Origin: Paenarthrobacter nicotinovorans
GTDB lineage: Bacteria > Actinomycetota > Actinomycetes > Actinomycetales > Micrococcaceae
Length of the DNA: 64,000 bases
Direction of reading: 5' to 3'
NCBI RefSeq assembly: GCF_021919345.1
Contig: NZ_CP089293.1
Location: 1,674,001-1,738,000, forward strand
The number at the start of each line of letters is the position of its first letter. Position 1 is the stretch's first letter. The notes beneath the pieces are model-generated. The model worked only from the letters and a program-made list of their open reading frames with translations, did no database searches and had not been told where the DNA came from. Shown piece after piece: positions 49,474-58,431 of this stretch. The position numbers were made by a program, and so were the translations under genes.

Positions 49474-50877
49474 GTGACTGAGCTAACCGCGAACACCGCA
49501 CCTTCCACAGTAGATCCCCTCGCCAGCACCGCCCAGAGCGGAGCGGCAAACTATCCCGGGCTGGATGCCTGGCGTGACCTGCCGATTTCGCAGCAGCCAA
49601 CGTGGTCGGATGCCGATGTCTTCAAGGCCTCGGTCAACGAACTCTCCGTTGTTCCGCCATTGGTCTTTGCCGGAGAAGTGGATGTTCTTCGGGAACGTCT
49701 GGCTGCCGCAGCCCAGGGCAAGGCGTTTCTGCTCCAGGGCGGAGACTGCGCAGAAACGTTCGAGGCTGCCACGGCCGACAAGATCAGCGCACGCGTCAAA
49801 ACCATCCTGCAGATGGCCGTGGTGCTGACCTACGGCGCAGCAATGCCCGTGATCAAGATGGGACGGATGGCCGGCCAGTTCGCCAAGCCGCGTTCGTCCA
49901 ATGACGAGACCCGCGACGGCGTGACTTTGCCCGCTTACCGCGGGGACATCGTCAACGGCTACGAGTTCACACCTGAGTCCCGCGCACACGATGCCGGTCG
50001 CATGTTGAAGGCCTACCACACCTCGGCTTCCACCCTGAACCTGATCCGTGCTTTCACCCAGGGCGGCTTTGCTGATCTGCGCCTGGTGCACCAGTGGAAC
50101 AAGGGATTCACTGAAAACCCTGCCCATGCACGCTACGAGTCGCTGGCCCGTGACATCGACCGCGCCATTATGTTCATGGATTCCTGCGGGGCAGACTTCG
50201 AGGCACTGAAGCGTGTTGAATTCTTCGCCAGCCATGAAGCATTGCTGCTGGACTATGAGCGCGCCCTCACCCGCATCGACTCCCGTACCGGCCTCCCTTA
50301 TGACACCTCCGCCCACTTCCTCTGGATCGGGGAGCGGACCAGGGAACTTGACCACGCGCACGTGGACTTCCTGTCGCGTGTCCGGAACCCCATTGGCGTC
50401 AAGCTCGGGCCGACCACCAGCGGTGACGACGCCCTGCGCCTCATCGACAAGCTGGACCCGAACCGCGAACCCGGCCGCCTGACGTTCATCACCCGCATGG
50501 GCGCGAGGAACATCCGCGAAAAGCTGCCGGCCGTCGTCGAGCGTGTCACGGCATCCGGTGCCCAGGTGCTGTGGGTGACCGATCCGATGCACGGCAACAC
50601 GGTGACCTCACCCAACGGCTACAAGACCCGCAACTTCGACGACGTCATCGATGAAGTCCGTGGCTTCTTCGAGGTGCACCACTCGCTCGGCACCGTCCCC
50701 GGTGGTCTGCACGTTGAAATGACGGGCGATGACGTCGCTGAGTGCTTGGGCGGCGCAGACCCGATCGACCAGGACGCATTCCTGGACCGCTACGAGTCCG
50801 TATGCGACCCGCGCCTGAACCACATGCAGTCGCTGGAGATGGCGTTCCTGGTGGCCGGCGCCCTGTCCAAGCGGTAG
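49474..50877 (+). CDS. aroG: 3-deoxy-7-phosphoheptulonate synthase, class II
   Basis: 467 aa, plant-type DAHP synthase, the first step of the shikimate pathway. Motifs: LLQGGDCAETFEA, RMAGQFAKPRSS, and WVTDPMHGNTVTSPNGYKTR with metal and PEP ligands, then GTVPGGLHVEMTGDDVAECL. GTG start after GAAGGGTGACTG region, weak ribosome binding site. Position beside the Ser/Thr kinase matches Rv2178c. With tyrA in the same window it serves aromatic synthesis. Confidence 0.97.
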   Translation: MTELTANTAPSTVDPLASTAQSGAANYPGLDAWRDLPISQQPTWSDADVFKASVNELSVVPPLVFAGEVDVLRERLAAAAQGKAFLLQGGDCAETFEAATADKISARVKTILQMAVVLTYGAAMPVIKMGRMAGQFAKPRSSNDETRDGVTLPAYRGDIVNGYEFTPESRAHDAGRMLKAYHTSASTLNLIRAFTQGGFADLRLVHQWNKGFTENPAHARYESLARDIDRAIMFMDSCGADFEALKRVEFFASHEALLLDYERALTRIDSRTGLPYDTSAHFLWIGERTRELDHAHVDFLSRVRNPIGVKLGPTTSGDDALRLIDKLDPNREPGRLTFITRMGARNIREKLPAVVERVTASGAQVLWVTDPMHGNTVTSPNGYKTRNFDDVIDEVRGFFEVHHSLGTVPGGLHVEMTGDDVAECLGGADPIDQDAFLDRYESVCDPRLNHMQSLEMAFLVAGALSKR

Positions 50878-50899
50878 CTGACAGTCCCTGCTGCCACAG

Positions 50900-50939
50900 A
50901 AGAAGGCGCGGTCCGGATTTCTCCGGGCCGCGCCTTCTT
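50900..50939. terminator. Bidirectional terminator after aroG
   Basis: Inverted repeat AAGAAGGCGCGGTCCGGA / TCCGGGCCGCGCCTTCTT (50900-50917 and 50922-50939), with one T-G pair and a 4-nt loop, between convergent genes. Confidence 0.9.
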
Positions 50940-50968
50940 GGGTACTGGGTCGCTGCGTGGCCGGGTTA

Positions 50969-53023
50969 CTACACCACTGTCAGCGTCACGACCGATTCTT
51001 CGGGTGCCTCGGTATTGACGGGATTCTGATCCCGTACCGTTCCAAAGAAGCCGCCCAGGATCTTGTTGATCTCTACCTTGAAGCCCAGCTTCTTGAGTTC
51101 TTTCTCCGCTTCGGCGGCCTGCTTCCCGATGAAACTCGGTATCTTGACCATCTTTGGTCCCTTCGAGACCGTCAACGTCACCGTCTCACCCTTGACGAGC
51201 GTGCCATTGGCGGGCGCCTGCGAGACAACCGAGCCTTTGGGGACGGACTTGTCGTTCACCGTCTCCGGGGCGATCACGGCCTTCAGCCCGGCATCCTGGA
51301 TGGCCTTGACTGCCGCGTCCTGCGCAAGACCCCGTACATCCGGGACCGGGATTGGCTGGGGACCCTTGGAGACGACCAGGGCAATGGGAGTGCCGTGCCT
51401 GACTTCCGTGCCCTTCGCGGGATCCTGGGCGATGACCACGCCGGCAGGCACTTTGTCATCGAAAGCCTCAGTGACGTTGCCCAGGGCCATCTGGGCTGAA
51501 TTCAAGGCAGTTTTGGCTTCGTCCAGGGTGCCGCCGGTGAGGTCCTCGAGAGGGAAGAGCTGGGCTCCCTTGGACACGAAAAGGGTGATGGGCTGAAACT
51601 TCCGGACTTCGGCACCTGACTCCGGCTTGGTGCCAACAGCGAGGCCGGAGAGGATATCGTCATCGAAAACATCCTGGGGTTCTGACTGGAAGCCGGCAGT
51701 GCGAAGCAATTGCTGGGCCTCGGCGACAGTCTTGTTCTTGACGTCCGGAACGGTGCCTGGCGACCCCGGCCCCATGCCGAAGAACCAGCCGGCGCTTGCC
51801 GCGAGCAGCGCAAGAATGACGATCACCACGGTCCAGATCAAGCCACGACGGCGTGGATTACCTTCCCGCAGTGGTCGGACCGGGGTTGCCGCCGCCCGGG
51901 CCTGGTCCTTTGCCTGCTGCCGTTCGATCCGTTTCAGGTCCCTTTTTCCGGGCGGGCGTGACTCCACCCCCGTGGCACCCTTTGGCGACTGGTAGGACGC
52001 GCCACCGGCGGCCATGATGGTGGTGGGGTTGCTTTGCCGGGCAATGAATTCCGTTGGTGATGCCGTGGTGGCAATGGCTTCAGTGGCGTTCGTGTCCGGC
52101 CCGGAGGCTGCCATGGCTGTGGTGGGAGCGGCAGGGAGGACAGCGGTGGCTGACTGTTGCTTGAGATCCAGCTGTTCGTCGGTGAGCGTCGTACGGATGT
52201 GGCGCAGTTCAGTCAGCAGTGCGGACCCGTCGATGGGCCTGTTCTCTGCGTCAACGGAGGTGCACCACTGCACCAGTTCGTCCAGGTCTTCGGCCAACCC
52301 GGGGGCTGCGTCCGACGGGCGGCCCACAGAGGCGTTCACGTGCTGGTAGGCCACATGGATGGGGGAGTCGCCGTTGTACGGTTGCTTGCCGGTCAGCATT
52401 TCGTAGAGCATGATTCCGGCCGAGTAGATGTCGCTGCGGGCGTCGGCAGGCCGGCCAAGCACAAGCTCCGGAGCCAAGTAAGCCACAGTCCCGATCAGGG
52501 CCCCGGTGCTGGTGTTGGCAGAGATGGCCCTGGCCAAACCGAAATCCCCGACCTTGATCCGACCATCGTCTGCGATCAGGACGTTCTCAGGCTTGATGTC
52601 GCGGTGGATCAAGCCTGATGAATGGGCGGCCGCCAGACCTTCGATCACGGGATCGATCAAGGCCAGGGCGAGGCGCGGGGGCAGCGCTCCTTGGGTATTG
52701 AGGACATCACGGAGGGTGTGCCCCTTGACGTACTCCATGACCAGGTACGCGATATGGCCGTCTTCGCCTTGATCCAGGACGCCGACTATGTGGGGGTGTG
52801 AGAGGCTGGCTGCGGCTTTTGCTTCGCGGCTCAGGCGCTCCAGGAAGGTCTGGTCGTTTGCCAGATGCGGGTGCAGGACCTTGAGGGCCACGTCGCGCTC
52901 CAGGCGTCTGTCAGTGGCCAGGTAGACGGTGGACATTCCCCCTTTCGCCAAGCGGGAACGGACCACGTAGCGCCCGTCCACGGTGGTACCGATGAGGTGG
53001 TCCTGCGTTGCTTCTTGCACCAT
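50969..53023 (-). CDS. PASTA-domain Ser/Thr protein kinase (PknL position)
   Basis: 684 aa. The kinase domain (about 17-285) has K48 in DVALKVL, HRDIKPEN at 140-147, DFG at 160-162 and the activation loop GTVAYLAPE. A linker with a basic RDLKRIERQQAKDQ stretch follows. One TM helix lies at about 394-414 (LIWTVVIVILALLAASAGW). Four PASTA repeats make up the extracellular part. PASTA domains bind muropeptides or lipid II in relatives. The neighbours (Rv2175c-like gene, polyprenyl synthase, aroG) match PknL of M. tuberculosis, but that protein lacks PASTA domains. GTG or ATG start as given. Confidence 0.94.
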   Translation of the reverse strand: MVQEATQDHLIGTTVDGRYVVRSRLAKGGMSTVYLATDRRLERDVALKVLHPHLANDQTFLERLSREAKAAASLSHPHIVGVLDQGEDGHIAYLVMEYVKGHTLRDVLNTQGALPPRLALALIDPVIEGLAAAHSSGLIHRDIKPENVLIADDGRIKVGDFGLARAISANTSTGALIGTVAYLAPELVLGRPADARSDIYSAGIMLYEMLTGKQPYNGDSPIHVAYQHVNASVGRPSDAAPGLAEDLDELVQWCTSVDAENRPIDGSALLTELRHIRTTLTDEQLDLKQQSATAVLPAAPTTAMAASGPDTNATEAIATTASPTEFIARQSNPTTIMAAGGASYQSPKGATGVESRPPGKRDLKRIERQQAKDQARAAATPVRPLREGNPRRRGLIWTVVIVILALLAASAGWFFGMGPGSPGTVPDVKNKTVAEAQQLLRTAGFQSEPQDVFDDDILSGLAVGTKPESGAEVRKFQPITLFVSKGAQLFPLEDLTGGTLDEAKTALNSAQMALGNVTEAFDDKVPAGVVIAQDPAKGTEVRHGTPIALVVSKGPQPIPVPDVRGLAQDAAVKAIQDAGLKAVIAPETVNDKSVPKGSVVSQAPANGTLVKGETVTLTVSKGPKMVKIPSFIGKQAAEAEKELKKLGFKVEINKILGGFFGTVRDQNPVNTEAPEESVVTLTVV

Positions 53024-53042
53024 ACGATCCTAAACGAGACAG

Positions 53043-53082
53043 GGAAGGGGCCCGAATCCCCGGTGGGATGCGGGCCCCTTCC
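53043..53082 (-). terminator. GC-rich hairpin after the LysM gene
   Basis: Perfect 12-bp inverted repeat GGAAGGGGCCCG / CGGGCCCCTTCC with a 16-nt loop, just downstream of the LysM gene and before the kinase start. T tract is absent. Confidence 0.7.
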
Positions 53083-53100
53083 GAGGGTGCTGCAACAGGC

Positions 53101-54444
53101 CTAGCCGAACGTGCGCTGACGTGCCTTGATCGATTCGACGTAGCGTTTGGTGTCCTCGTACATGCCGTACTTGCTCACCGAATACTGTCCCTGGTAGTAA
53201 CCGGCAATGGCCGTATCGAGATCCTTGCTGGTGGCCACCAGGACGCGGATGATCGCGACGCCGGCCGTGGCGTTGTCGTAGGGGTCCAGGAGGTTGAGTT
53301 TCCGGCCAACCAGGTCAGAGGCCCACTGGCCGGAGGACGGAATGACCTGCATGGTGCCGATGGCGTTGGCCGGGGAAACGGCCCGCTGGTCAAAACCGGA
53401 TTCCTGCTCTGCGAACGCGAGGGCCAGCGACGGGCTGACGCCCATGCGCCGTGCCGTGTCAGCCACAATGGTCTTCATTTCAGCGCGGCTGGGCACCGGC
53501 GAAGCGTTGAGGAGTGCCTTGTTTTCATTCGCGGAGCTGACCACGGCCGGGGGATAGGTGAACCCCAGGAATGTGCTGGGCACCAGCGGTGTGGTCTCTC
53601 CGGCAGGCTGCAGGCTGCCGCCGGGGATGGTCAGCTTCTGGCCGGGGTAGATGACCGTGCTGGCGTTCACGTTGTTGGCCGACATGAGTGCGGAAAGCGA
53701 AACGCCCAACCGTGAGGCGATGGAGCTGAGGGTGTCGCCGGCCTTGATGGTGTAGGAACCCGTGCTTGCCAGGGGGGCAGGTGCTGGTGCCGGCGCTGGT
53801 GCGGGTGCCGGAGTTGCGGGCGCGGACGGCGCCGATCCGCCACTGACCTTGATTTTTTGGCCCGGGTAGATGATGGAGCTGCCATTGAGGTTGTTCCAGC
53901 TGAAGATGCTGGACAGCGGAACGCCGTGCTTGGCCGCAATGCCGCCGAGGGTATCGCCGGAGACAACCGTGTAGACGGTGGCGGTGCTCGCGGTGCCGGA
54001 GGCAGGCGGGGCGCTGGGCGCCGGGGCCGACGCAGCCGTTCCGGTGAGCTTGATGCTCTGCCCCGGGTAGATCAGCGTGGTGGGAGTCAGGTTGTTCAGC
54101 TGGAGCACCGCGGAGGTGTCGAGGTTGAAACGTCGGGCGATGGCGCTGATGGTGTCGCCTCGAACCACGGTGTAGCTGTCCGGAGTTGCGGGGGCCATCG
54201 GGCGGAGCGCCGCGGGAAGCGTGGCGGCCACTGCCTGCGCGGGGATCACCGTACCGGTCGTGACTGCCTGGGCCTTCATGGCGGCAGCGAGCGTGGCCGG
54301 TATTTTGCGGGGCTGGGGTGCGGGCGCTGCGATGGACGGTTGGGCCAGCGCAAGCGACGACAAAACCACAGCGGGAAGCGCGGCCGTGGTTGCCGCGATA
54401 ACGGGCATGCTCATGGTTCGTTTCGGCGAGCGGGGCGTCGTCAT
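53101..54444 (-). CDS. Secreted LysM lytic transglycosylase
   Basis: 447 aa. The signal peptide has a basic RSPKR start, a hydrophobic stretch ending ALAQPSIAA and a likely cut near residue 40. Three LysM repeats follow: SYTVVRGDTISAIARRFNLD, VYTVVSGDTLGGIAAKHGVP and SYTIKAGDTLSSIASRLGVS, joined by Ala/Pro linkers. The C-terminal SLT domain (about 325-440) has the catalytic Glu in ALAFAEQESGFDQRAVS and GTMQVIP. It cleaves peptidoglycan outside the cell. A 9-bp repeat array lies 34-105 bp upstream of the start. Confidence 0.94.
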   Translation of the reverse strand: MTTPRSPKRTMSMPVIAATTAALPAVVLSSLALAQPSIAAPAPQPRKIPATLAAAMKAQAVTTGTVIPAQAVAATLPAALRPMAPATPDSYTVVRGDTISAIARRFNLDTSAVLQLNNLTPTTLIYPGQSIKLTGTAASAPAPSAPPASGTASTATVYTVVSGDTLGGIAAKHGVPLSSIFSWNNLNGSSIIYPGQKIKVSGGSAPSAPATPAPAPAPAPAPAPLASTGSYTIKAGDTLSSIASRLGVSLSALMSANNVNASTVIYPGQKLTIPGGSLQPAGETTPLVPSTFLGFTYPPAVVSSANENKALLNASPVPSRAEMKTIVADTARRMGVSPSLALAFAEQESGFDQRAVSPANAIGTMQVIPSSGQWASDLVGRKLNLLDPYDNATAGVAIIRVLVATSKDLDTAIAGYYQGQYSVSKYGMYEDTKRYVESIKARQRTFG

Positions 54445-54477
54445 GAAGGAGTCCTCATCTCAAACAGCGGGGGTTGA

Positions 54478-54549
54478 TTGTTAACGCTGTTGTCAGTGTT
54501 GCCAATGTTACTGATGTTATCAATGGTGCAAGTGTGATCAGTGTGAATC
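54478..54549 (-). promoter_or_regulatory. Eight 9-bp direct repeats upstream of the LysM gene (MtrA-like)
   Basis: On the minus strand eight consecutive 9-nt units run without a break. In one phase they read TTCACACTG, ATCACACTT, GCACCATTG, ATAACATCA, GTAACATTG, GCAACACTG, ACAACAGCG, TTAACAATC; consensus near RTMACAYTG. Tandem 9-bp GTCACAgcg-like repeats are reported for the actinobacterial response regulator MtrA, which controls wall hydrolases. The link to MtrA is inference. The array also lies upstream of the divergent gene at 54703. Confidence 0.55.
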
Positions 54550-54702
54550 TCTCATACTTATTCCGTGGACACAACAATTCCCGCGGGGGAAGATTCTTGA
54601 TGCCATTCGTTGGTATGGGAATTGCAGGTAATAAGGGCTTCGACGTGGTCCCTTTCGGGCTCCGGCTAGGCGACGGGTGGGCCGGCATGGCAACCTTGAT
54701 CC

Positions 54703-55056
54703 GTGAGTAATGTAGAAAGCCTTGTTTCCGAGTGGTTGCCGCTTCCGGATGTTGCCGGGTTGCTGGAAGTTTCCATCACCAAAGTCCATGGACTTTTGGA
54801 TGAGCGTGCGCTCGTCGCCGTCAGGCGGGGAGAACGGAATATCCGCTCCGTCCCGGCCTTGTTTATTCAGGATGGCCATGTTGTGGACAGCTTGAAGGGG
54901 ACCATTGCGGTCCTTAGTGACGCCGGCTACAACGACGAAGAGTTGATCACCTGGCTGTTTACTCCCGATGAATCACTGCGTGGCCGTCCCATTGACGCCT
55001 TGCGTGAGGGGCGTAAAACGGAGATCAGGCGCCGCGCCCAGTCGCTGGCCTGGTAA
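54703..55056 (+). CDS. Rv2175c-like DNA-binding protein
   Basis: 117 aa. The N-terminal winged helix-turn-helix is WLPLPDVAGLLEVSITKVHG, then a C-terminal helical part GTIAVLSDAGYNDEELITWL. Rv2175c of M. tuberculosis has this size and order and is phosphorylated by PknL, the kinase encoded next to it. Here the PASTA kinase is two genes away. GTG start. It ends at a bidirectional terminator. DNA target unknown. Confidence 0.88.
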   Translation: MSNVESLVSEWLPLPDVAGLLEVSITKVHGLLDERALVAVRRGERNIRSVPALFIQDGHVVDSLKGTIAVLSDAGYNDEELITWLFTPDESLRGRPIDALREGRKTEIRRRAQSLAW

Positions 55057-55096
55057 TTGCGCCGGTTCACTTCCTAAAGCGGCAACTACTTAAAGC

Positions 55097-55132
55097 GACG
55101 ACGACGGCGGTCCCCAAACCGCCGTCGTCGTC
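55097..55132. terminator. Bidirectional terminator between Rv2175c-like and polyprenyl synthase genes
   Basis: Perfect 15-bp inverted repeat GACGACGACGGCGGT / ACCGCCGTCGTCGTC with a 6-nt loop between convergent genes. Confidence 0.88.
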
Positions 55133-55178
55133 TCATGCCTTCTTTGCCTTGCTCCGCGCGGCTGACCTGCGCCCGGTG

Positions 55179-56273
55179 TCAGGCTGCGCGGCTGACGGCC
55201 GCTTCGGCCAGTTCTCCCAAAGCCTGCAGCGGGAGTGCATCCAGTGGCAGGCGTTCCAACGCTTCGAATGCGTCAGTGCTCAGCTGCGCGATCAGCGATT
55301 CCGTCGCGTCCAGAGCCCCGCAATCAACCATGAGATGGCGGATCCTGGCAACGTCCTCCTCAGCGAGTTCCGGGTTCCCCAGCATGCGGTCAAGGTAATC
55401 GGCTTCGGCCGCCGAAGCCTGATTAAGGGCAAAGCCAACCAGCACAGTGCGCTTGCCCTCCCGCAGGTCATCTCCGGCCGGCTTTCCTGTCGTTGCTGGG
55501 TCTCCAAAGACCCCAAGAACGTCATCGCGCATTTGGAACGCTTCACCGAGCGGGAGCGAAAAACCGGAGTACCCGGCAAGTAGTTCCGTGGAAGCACCGG
55601 CAAGGGCACCGCCCAATGCCAACGGATGTTCCGTGGAGTACTTGGCTGACTTGTAGCGGATGATGGAGCGGGCCCGGTCCACCGATCCCGCCCGGTCGCG
55701 CACGGGGCCGGCCACCTCTTCAAGGATGTCAAGGTATTGACCGGCCATCACCTCTGCCCGCATCACGTTGAAGATGCGGCGGGCAGGGCTCCCTGAAACG
55801 GCGCGGGGCCCAATCCCGGTAAAAGCCTCTTCGCTGAAGGAGAGACAGAGGTCACCGGTCAAAATTGCGGCAGCATCTCCAAAATGTTCGCTGTCCAGGG
55901 CCCAGCCGTTCGTTTCATGAAGCTGGCTGAACCGTTTGTGCACGCTTGGGCCGCCGCGCCGCGTATCGGAACGGTCGATGATGTCGTCGTGTATCAGTGC
56001 CGCAGCCTGGAAAAGTTCCAGGGCACATCCGGCTGTGACAATGTCCGCGTCGCCGGCGGGGCCGCCTGCGCCGCGCCAACCCCAGTAGCACATCAACGCC
56101 CTCAGCCGCTTGCCGCCGGTTACCAACGTCGAGATCGACCCGATGAGCGGATCGACGTCGGGTGAAACGGTAGCCATGACGTCGCGCTGTCCCGACAGGA
56201 AACTGCTGAGGCTGCCGGCGACGCCTTCAATGTATCGGGCCTGCTCTGACGCGACGGGGGACGCTGACGTCAC
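55179..56273 (-). CDS. Polyprenyl diphosphate synthase
   Basis: 364 aa, trans-isoprenyl chain elongation enzyme. The first Asp-rich motif is DDIID at residues 96-100 (ALIHDDIIDRSDTRRGGPS), the second is MRDDVLGVFGD at about 248-258. GGKRLRALM binds the isopentenyl diphosphate. The product length (geranylgeranyl or longer) cannot be fixed from sequence. Position matches idsA2 (Rv2173). It feeds menaquinone or carotenoid synthesis. The ATG overlaps the stop of the upstream lipoprotein gene by 4 nt. Confidence 0.95.
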   Translation of the reverse strand: MTSASPVASEQARYIEGVAGSLSSFLSGQRDVMATVSPDVDPLIGSISTLVTGGKRLRALMCYWGWRGAGGPAGDADIVTAGCALELFQAAALIHDDIIDRSDTRRGGPSVHKRFSQLHETNGWALDSEHFGDAAAILTGDLCLSFSEEAFTGIGPRAVSGSPARRIFNVMRAEVMAGQYLDILEEVAGPVRDRAGSVDRARSIIRYKSAKYSTEHPLALGGALAGASTELLAGYSGFSLPLGEAFQMRDDVLGVFGDPATTGKPAGDDLREGKRTVLVGFALNQASAAEADYLDRMLGNPELAEEDVARIRHLMVDCGALDATESLIAQLSTDAFEALERLPLDALPLQALGELAEAAVSRAA

Positions 56274-56857
56274 TTGATGGACCCGGCTGCCACATTGGCG
56301 CCGATGGTGAAGGTAGAGACGCCTTCCTTTTGCATGATCGAGACATTCACTGTTTCACCATCACCGCGGACAAAGTCCAGGGAGGTGACGTTGCCCACCG
56401 CTTCCGGTCCGGGGACAAGCTTAAAGCCCTGGGCCTCGAGCGAGGACTTGTAGTAGTCCACCACGCCCTGCGGAGGCGCTTTGACGGTCCCTACCAGCGC
56501 CACGGTGGCCAGGGAGGCGTTCTTGTCGAAGCTGCTGGACCGTACCGAGGTGTTTGGCATGACGGGAATGAGCTTCTCAGGGAATCCGGGAACAAGCGCA
56601 TTGACCGTGGCCGTGGCATTGGGGTCGGGTGCGCTGGACTCGGTGAACCCGGTGGTTTCAGGCGAGGGGGTGCTGCTCGCCGAAGACGCTGTCCCGGAGG
56701 GTGAGGGCGCCGGCGAAGCTGACGAAGATGAAGCAGCGCCGGTGGATGACGGAGCCGCCGAACCGCTGGGGGACGGCGTGCATGCGGAGACCGCCACTGC
56801 GACACTGACTGCGAGCAGGGCAAACCCTCGCGATTGAGGAGTTCCAAAGAGCTTCAC
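56270..56857 (-). CDS. Putative lipoprotein
   Basis: 195 aa. Signal peptide with h-region FALLAVSVAVAVSAC; AVSAC is a lipobox with Cys near residue 26. A Ser/Pro/Ala linker of ~55 residues follows, then a folded part (TVNALVPGFPEKLIPVMPNT, GVVDYYKSSLEAQGFKLV). Secreted, membrane-anchored and of unknown role. GTG start after GGAAGGATACCCT. It is the first gene of a two-gene unit with the polyprenyl synthase. Confidence 0.85.
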   Translation of the reverse strand: MKLFGTPQSRGFALLAVSVAVAVSACTPSPSGSAAPSSTGAASSSSASPAPSPSGTASSASSTPSPETTGFTESSAPDPNATATVNALVPGFPEKLIPVMPNTSVRSSSFDKNASLATVALVGTVKAPPQGVVDYYKSSLEAQGFKLVPGPEAVGNVTSLDFVRGDGETVNVSIMQKEGVSTFTIGANVAAGSIK

Positions 56858-56929
56858 AGGGTATCCTTCCTGGGGCTGAGCCGGACTTTGCCTCCAGTTT
56901 AGTCAGTGCCCGGGCATAGTATTGCCGTT

Positions 56930-58192
56930 GTGAGGCAGGAAGCACCCGGCGGCGAGTCAAGCGCTGGACACAGACCGGCCCGCAGCGCTGAAGAAGCCCT
57001 GCGGGAATTGAGGCGAACCAGCATCCTGCACGTTGATATGGACGCATTCTTTGTCTCCGTCGAACTCCGCAGCCGTCCCGAACTGCGGGGCAAGCCCGTG
57101 ATCGTGGGATTCCCCGCGGACAGGTCCGTGGTCCTCTCTGCTTCCTATGAAGCCCGGACCACAGGGGTCAAGTCGGCCATGCCGATGTCCATTGCGATGA
57201 GGCGCTGTCCGGCGGCGGTCGTCATCAATCCCCGCCACACTCTGTACTACGAGGTGTCAGCGCAGCTCATGGAGATCTTCGGGTCCATTACGGACCTGGT
57301 GGAGCCTTTGAGCGTGGACGAAGCTTTCCTGGACGTTGGCGGGGCCATCCGCCGGCTGGGCACGCCCTTGGAAATTGGCCACCTCATCAGGCGCAGGGTC
57401 CAATCAGAGCTTGGCATCACGGCTTCCGTGGGGATTGCCGGCACCAAGTTCGTTGCCAAGATCGCCTCCACCCGGTGCAAACCCGACGGCATTTTGCAGA
57501 TCGACGCCGAAGACACCCTTTCCTACCTTCACAGCCTTCCTGTTAGCGCCCTCTGGGGTGTGGGTGGCCAGACCGGGGAGGTCCTGGCGCGTATGGGCAT
57601 CCGAACGGTCGCCGATGTGGCCGCCACACCCTTGTCCTCGCTGAAGAAGGTTCTTGGCGCAAGCGGGGAACATGTGTACAGGCTCTCCATGGGAATTGAT
57701 CCCCGTCCAGTGACGCCCACCAGGGTTGAGAAGAGCATTGGTGCTGAAGAGACCTTCTCCGTAGACACAGCAGATGAAGAACTGCTGCACAGGGAGTTGT
57801 TGAGGTTGTCCCACCGGACGGCCAGTCGTCTCCGGAGTTCCGGAATGCTCGCACGGACGGTCGCCTTGAAGCTCCGGTATGCCGATTTCTCCACGGTGTC
57901 CCGGAGCCGCACTGTGCACACGCCGGTAGACAGTGCCCAGTTGATCTACCAGGTGGCCATGCAGCTGCTCGACTCCTTGGGCCCGCGTTCCATGAGCGTC
58001 AGGCTGGTGGGAGTGCGGGCGGAGCAATTGGAACCGGCAGGTCAGACGTCGATGCAATTGAGCCTGGACCGCCGGGATGACAACTGGCGGGCAGCCGAGC
58101 AGGCCCTGGACAGGGTTTCCCAGCGATTTGGTTCCAAAACCCTGCTTCCGGCCCGGCTCCTGGAACCCGGTAAACCTGCCTCGGAGGCCTGA
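56930..58192 (+). CDS. dinB: DNA polymerase IV (Y family)
   Basis: 420 aa from this GTG (428 from a GTG at 56906). Palm motifs SILHVDMDAFFVSVELR and PLSVDEAFLDVGG carry the catalytic Asp and Glu. The finger region RSVVLSASYEARTTGV, the HhH thumb and the little-finger domain with QMSLD-like QTSMQLSLD are present. It performs error-prone translesion synthesis. A TAGTAT at 56917-56922 lies 7 nt before this GTG, so a leaderless mRNA is likely. No SOS box is visible upstream. Confidence 0.94.
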   Translation: MRQEAPGGESSAGHRPARSAEEALRELRRTSILHVDMDAFFVSVELRSRPELRGKPVIVGFPADRSVVLSASYEARTTGVKSAMPMSIAMRRCPAAVVINPRHTLYYEVSAQLMEIFGSITDLVEPLSVDEAFLDVGGAIRRLGTPLEIGHLIRRRVQSELGITASVGIAGTKFVAKIASTRCKPDGILQIDAEDTLSYLHSLPVSALWGVGGQTGEVLARMGIRTVADVAATPLSSLKKVLGASGEHVYRLSMGIDPRPVTPTRVEKSIGAEETFSVDTADEELLHRELLRLSHRTASRLRSSGMLARTVALKLRYADFSTVSRSRTVHTPVDSAQLIYQVAMQLLDSLGPRSMSVRLVGVRAEQLEPAGQTSMQLSLDRRDDNWRAAEQALDRVSQRFGSKTLLPARLLEPGKPASEA

Positions 58193-58431
58193 ACCCTGTG
58201 ACCTTGGTCCCGCACGGCCCCAGGCGTCTTTCAGAACGGCCCCGGACAAACTATCCTATTTATTACAGAGATTTAGATCGTCTGGACAAACTGTTTCCTG
58301 AACAGTCGGCCCTGAGGTATCCGCTGAACCAAGAGGGTATTTTGGGAACGAAATTCTTGGTCCGATCGTTGGGGTAAACAGACGCACAGGACGCGTTATG
58401 TCCAGACGCTGGCTGACTAAAGGAGGTCGCG
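58193..58431 (+). other. dinB-DUF3040 intergenic region
   Basis: 239 bp without a gene. It contains a direct repeat GGACAAACTRT at 58243 and 58281 and an AT-rich TATCCTATTTATTACAG stretch that could hold a -10. The strong ribosome binding site AAAGGAGGTCGCG of the next gene ends it. Confidence 0.5.

Noticed and set aside
54445..54702. Cyclic di-AMP (ydaO-type) riboswitch before the LysM gene
   Set aside because: Such riboswitches precede many actinobacterial wall hydrolase genes, but I could not recognise their conserved core here. The 9-bp repeat array takes up the leader instead.
34801..55132. CRISPR array or transposon ends suggested by the many inverted repeats
   Set aside because: The inverted repeats are single hairpins between convergent genes and behave as terminators. 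No spacers, transposase genes or target-site duplications were seen.
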